A DNA stretch of 9,217 nt, taken from Phycisphaeraceae bacterium. Lineage in GTDB: Bacteria > Planctomycetota > Phycisphaerae > Phycisphaerales > UBA1924. The stretch's first letter is position 1. Every line of letters starts with the position of its first letter. The DNA is taken from contig WUAJ01000080.1 in the NCBI GenBank assembly GCA_009827215.1, forward strand, positions 1 to 9,217, read 5' to 3'. Position numbers and translations under genes: made by a program. The notes beneath the pieces were generated by a model that ran no database searches, was not told the DNA's origin, and was given only the letters and a program-made list of their open reading frames with translations. Of this stretch, positions 6,767 through 9,217 are shown piece by piece.

Positions 6767-7287
6767 GCCCCCCCCTCACGCCCGATCCACGAGCGAGGCA
6801 TCGCGTACATCTCCATGTCGATTGCACCACTCTGGATACGCAGGCATACACGATGGATCTGCGATGGATTGACGATGGTCATCGGATTCCCAGCTGAGTC
6901 ATAGTAAGTGAACTGCACGCGATCGATCCTGGAGCACAGCACCGATGACTGCCCTCCCGGCTTGAGCAGCTCGAGTTGATCACCGCTCAGACGCAAACCT
7001 GAGCCATCCGTCAGTATGAATCGAGTGGCGCTCCCAACTTGGACTGCGAGCCCCGAATCGTCAGCGGCAAATGGTGCTTCACGAACCAAACGAGCCGAGC
7101 GCTCCAGCGCGTAGAGCACACGATCCGTATCCGCACGCGCATCACGCGCCACAGCATACGCATCAGTCGAGGACACAATCACAGGCATAATCACTGCGGC
7201 GATCACGGCCATCACGGTCATCGCAACAACCATCTCAAGTAGCGAGAAACCGCGATGTTTGGCGGGTTGGACAAGTTGAACACTCAT
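6763..7287 (-). CDS. gspJ: GspJ-like minor pseudopilin
   Basis: A 174-residue prepilin-type protein. The leader ends KHRG and the cleavage site falls before F14. The mature start FSLLEMVVAM has Glu at position 5 and a hydrophobic helix to about residue 35. The region after it, with 'ALERSARLVREAPF' and a later 'RIDRVQFTYYDSAGNPM', fits the PulJ/GspJ layout of an alpha helix followed by a beta-rich domain. Two Cys residues sit in the globular part. The start ATG 7287 overlaps the preceding stop (ATGA). No strong Shine-Dalgarno sequence is seen, so translation probably depends on coupling to the gene upstream. The J assignment rests on position and overall shape, as sequence identity within this family is low. 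It would join GspI and GspK at the pseudopilus tip. Confidence 0.75.
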   Translation of the reverse strand: MSVQLVQPAKHRGFSLLEMVVAMTVMAVIAAVIMPVIVSSTDAYAVARDARADTDRVLYALERSARLVREAPFAADDSGLAVQVGSATRFILTDGSGLRLSGDQLELLKPGGQSSVLCSRIDRVQFTYYDSAGNPMTIVNPSQIHRVCLRIQSGAIDMEMYAMPRSWIGREGGA

Positions 7288-7775
7288 AGCGACGACACCA
7301 TCAGCGACACTGGGAGTGTGTACGCCGCCCCATCTGCGGAGGGATAAGAAACCGTGACGGTCACTGTTCGGAACACATTGTCTCCAACATCACCAGACAC
7401 CATGCCGTCCGCAGCAACGAGTTCACCAATTTGTACGCTGTAAGTCATACCACGGCTGGTGAAAGACTGCGTCGCAGTGCTCATCCGACTATAAAAACCA
7501 GTCGTTGGAGTATCGAGGTACACGCTGGCGTCCGCGAGCGCTTCGAATCCAAGTGATTCATCACTCGATGAAACATCCGCCATAATCCCTTCGAGCACAT
7601 TACTCGCGAGCATCGTCGCGCGTCCCGTATTGATCACATTGGCGCGTGATGCGGTATTGCTCATCAATATCTCAAGTGTTGGCGGCACCGCGATCGCAAG
7701 CACGATCACCATGGTCACCACTTCGATCAATGTGAAGGCACTACGGCTCATTCCTTGACGGATCGCATAGTTCAT
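7284..7775 (-). CDS. gspI: GspI-like minor pseudopilin
   Basis: A 163-residue prepilin-type protein. The leader ends SRSA and the mature form starts FTLIEVVTMVIVLAIAVPP, with Glu at position 5. The residue before the cleavage site is Ala13 rather than Gly. A short alpha helix is followed by a beta-rich tail ending LPVSLMVSSL. GspI is normally the small first member of the tip complex that nucleates the pseudopilus. The start ATG 7775 has a GGAGG site 7 nt upstream and overlaps the previous stop (ATGA). An alternative ATG at 7751, just before the SRSA site, has a poorly spaced AAGGA next to it and is less likely. The I assignment is from gene order and size; it could equally be called a generic type II secretion/PulG-family protein. 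Confidence 0.72.
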   Translation of the reverse strand: MNYAIRQGMSRSAFTLIEVVTMVIVLAIAVPPTLEILMSNTASRANVINTGRATMLASNVLEGIMADVSSSDESLGFEALADASVYLDTPTTGFYSRMSTATQSFTSRGMTYSVQIGELVAADGMVSGDVGDNVFRTVTVTVSYPSADGAAYTLPVSLMVSSL

Positions 7776-8323
7776 GGCTGATCCTCCACAAACCCTGAAT
7801 CCGCATGGATCACAATCCTTGTCCCAGTGCTCAGCGTGATGGTCGCATTCTGAATGAATACGGCATCAAACACGCCACTCACATCATCCCTGGTGTGTGG
7901 CTCCGCTTGGTAATCAAACCAGACCGTTCCTGTGCCGCTTCCACCATCACCATTAACAAACGAACTGACGAGCACTTCCGCAAACTCGTTGGGAAGATCG
8001 GACATCATGGAATCACCACTGATGGGATCACTGAGATCAACAACCGCCCCCACTTCATTGATGGCCAATAGCTGGATGGTGCTATCGATGGTGTCAACGC
8101 GTACTCCAGCCGGGAATCCAGTCGCGATCGCTCGTCCGCGTGCGTACTCAAGCAATCGGATCACCTCATCGCGAGCCGCGGCTTGACGCGCCTCAATACT
8201 CTGGCTCAGTACAGGTGTCGCCGAAACAGCGATGATCCCCATAATCACGACAACAACGAGCAGTTCATACACTGTGAATGCTCGTCGTGATCGACACTCC
8301 AATGGACGGCTTGAGAGATTCAA
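7772..8323 (-). CDS. gspH: GspH/FimT-like minor pseudopilin
   Basis: A 183-residue prepilin-type protein. The leader ends SRRA15 and the mature form starts FTVYELLVVVVIMGIIAVSA, with Glu at position 5 and Ala at -1. Residues about 50-85 contain 'RLLEYARGRAIATGFPAGVRVD', the GspH/FimT signature region (helix with 'A R..A...g.pv.v'). A beta-rich domain follows and ends near a Thr-rich segment. The start is TTG at 8323, in a TTGA overlap with the stop of gspG; a GGGAG lies about 10 nt before it. There is no in-frame ATG or GTG before the cleavage site, only a later TTG at codon 8. A rare start plus coupling fits low-level expression of a minor pseudopilin. Confidence 0.78.
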   Translation of the reverse strand: MNLSSRPLECRSRRAFTVYELLVVVVIMGIIAVSATPVLSQSIEARQAAARDEVIRLLEYARGRAIATGFPAGVRVDTIDSTIQLLAINEVGAVVDLSDPISGDSMMSDLPNEFAEVLVSSFVNGDGGSGTGTVWFDYQAEPHTRDDVSGVFDAVFIQNATITLSTGTRIVIHADSGFVEDQP

Positions 8324-8781
8324 AGCTCGTTCGCTCCCAGGACTCCTCCCGAACCATCATCAACGGTTGAATCGCTTTCGGAGTTTGAGTAGAAAATCGC
8401 GACTGGTGGATTCGCGGAGTTGTCGACAAAGTAGTTCCATCCAGCACTGGTCGGGGAGATCACAGATCGGCTATTTGCTTGACCCTGACTCACCGCTTGC
8501 ACGCCCGAAACGCCGCTGAATGGGTTCGCTGGGATATCAAACTTGACCACAGTCCCATCAGTCAGTTGCGCCAGCGAAGGGAATGGATCATTCCCGCTGA
8601 TTACGGCATTCATTCTGTATGTAGCAATCGCAGAGCGAACACCAGCGAGTGTGCTCTGAGTCGAGGATGATCGCGCATCATCAGACGCTGAGCTGAACTT
8701 GGGGACTGCAACAGCAGCAAGTATTCCCAGCATCACCACAACAATGAGCAACTCGACAAGGGTAAAGGCGCTTCTTCTCAT
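8320..8781 (-). CDS. gspG: GspG-like major pseudopilin
   Basis: A 153-residue major pseudopilin. The leader is very short (MRRSA) and the mature form starts FTLVELLIVVVMLGILAAVA, with Glu5 and the 'VPKFSSASDDAR' helix after the membrane part, as in GspG/PulG. The middle has 'STLAGVRSAIATYRM', then 'FPSLAQLTDGT' and 'IPANPFSG', common in planctomycete GspG-like proteins. The tail (about residues 132-153) is Ser/Asp-rich, and GspG proteins often bind calcium near the C-terminus. Ala replaces Gly at -1. The start is ATG 8781, with AAGGAGA about 7 nt upstream that also overlaps the stop of gspF. A longer frame from 8820 would extend into gspF and has no site. It is the first pilin gene after the platform gene, the usual F-G order. 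Confidence 0.88.
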   Translation of the reverse strand: MRRSAFTLVELLIVVVMLGILAAVAVPKFSSASDDARSSSTQSTLAGVRSAIATYRMNAVISGNDPFPSLAQLTDGTVVKFDIPANPFSGVSGVQAVSQGQANSRSVISPTSAGWNYFVDNSANPPVAIFYSNSESDSTVDDGSGGVLGANEL

Positions 8782-8787
8782 CTCATC

Positions 8788-8794
8788 TCTCCTT
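8788..8794 (-). promoter_or_regulatory. Ribosome binding site of gspG
   Basis: AAGGAGA on the minus strand lies about 7 nt before ATG 8781 and overlaps the TAA stop of gspF (8793-8795). It is among the strongest sites in the operon, consistent with the major pseudopilin being the most abundant product. Confidence 0.75.
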
Positions 8795-9217
8795 ATTTGT
8801 TGATGCTGATCATTTGCCACATAGGCAAGAACACAGAAAGTGCAATCAACAGCACAATCCCCGCCATTGCGATCGTGATCATCGGTTCGATCACCGTATT
8901 GATATTCTTGGTCAGATGGTCGGACATGCGGTCATAGTGACGAGCGATGATCCGACCTGCTTTGGCGAGTTCATCCGAATCTTTCCCAGATCCCAGCAAT
9001 CTGCGTGCAAAGTTTGGGAGCGTTTTTGAGCTGTTGATCACATCCTCGAGCGCTTCACCGTTCCGCATATCCAAGCACATCTCGTTGCATTCGCGTTGGA
9101 AAACAGGACGGCCTGTGGACATCCCTGAGATCTCTATCGCTTCGATGACCTCGATTCCGGATTCCAGACCGATACTCAGCACGCTGGAGAATCGAGCGGT
9201 CGTCACAGCCGTCAGCA
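8793..9217 (-). CDS. gspF: GspF/PilC-type inner-membrane platform protein, C-terminal part (5' end outside window)
   Basis: The last 140 residues of a polytopic inner-membrane platform protein. The frame stays open to the right edge (LTAVTTARF), so the GTG at 9206 is an internal Val codon, not a start. The visible part is the second GspF domain: 'ARFSSVLSIGLESGIEVIEAIE' matches the family's 'RFartLatLl.aGvpll.al' motif. It continues through 'LPNFARRLLGSGKDSDELAKA' (family: 'P.l...mi..GE..G.L...l') to the C-terminal membrane helix with 'EPMITIAMAGIVLLIALSVF' and 'LPMWQMI', ending INK. In canonical members the middle block usually has GE-x-G; here it reads GSGKDSDELAKA. The platform transmits ATPase motion to pilin insertion. 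It ends 11 nt before gspG. Confidence 0.92.
   Translation of the reverse strand, partial: LTAVTTARFSSVLSIGLESGIEVIEAIEISGMSTGRPVFQRECNEMCLDMRNGEALEDVINSSKTLPNFARRLLGSGKDSDELAKAGRIIARHYDRMSDHLTKNINTVIEPMITIAMAGIVLLIALSVFLPMWQMISINK

Noticed and set aside
8793..9206. Complete small gene starting at GTG 9206
   Set aside because: The frame continues without a stop to the window edge, and the sequence is the C-terminal half of GspF, so this is a partial gene.
1..9217. Mobile element, CRISPR array or defence system
   Set aside because: No repeats with spacers, inverted repeats flanking a transposase, integrase or nuclease-like genes were seen. The tRNA 3' end carries no visible att-type duplication in this window.

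Overview
The window most likely comes from a planctomycete, probably of the Phycisphaerae group. This is inferred from protein flavour, not from a marker gene. The hints are a DUF5117/DUF4953-type zinc metalloprotease, pseudopilins with Ala rather than Gly before the prepilin cleavage site, a tRNA without encoded CCA, and a moderately GC-rich sequence with GTG and TTG starts among ATG starts. No mobile element, integrase, CRISPR array or phage gene is visible, and codon use looks uniform. This appears to be ordinary chromosomal core and semi-core sequence.

Left part, plus strand (1-3405). The last gene of the F1Fo ATP synthase operon, atpC (epsilon subunit), ends in a strong intrinsic terminator. 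After about 150 nt comes a single secreted zinc metalloprotease of 902 residues with HExxHxxGxxH and Met-turn motifs. It ends at a 10-bp GC-rich hairpin with a T tract.

Middle (3409-3521), minus strand. A complete tRNA-Val(CAC) gene has its own plausible promoter. It faces the metalloprotease and may share its terminator.

Right part, minus strand (3525-9217, read right to left). This is a compact type II secretion / type IV pilus-like assembly operon that continues beyond the right edge. In transcription order it encodes the C-terminal part of a GspF/PilC platform protein, a GspG-like major pseudopilin, GspH-, GspI- and GspJ-like minor pseudopilins, a very short GspK/PilX-like pseudopilin, a GspL-like PilM-PilN fusion, a PilO/GspM-like protein, and a small membrane-anchored protein with a GspB-like C-terminal domain. 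Nearly every junction is a 4-base start/stop overlap (ATGA, TTGA or GTGA), which points to strict translational coupling. The only real spacer is 124 nt, between the GspK-like and GspL-like genes, and it carries a small hairpin.

The pseudopilins would be processed by a prepilin peptidase and polymerised on the GspF platform. The L-M-B-like proteins would link the inner-membrane platform to the periplasm. The ATPase (GspE), secretin (GspD) and peptidase are not in this window. The unusual points are the miniature GspK, the Ala(-1) cleavage sites, the GspB-like protein in place of a recognisable GspC, and an 8-G run at the gspJ/gspK-like junction. I see a divergent version of a known machine here, not a wholly new system.
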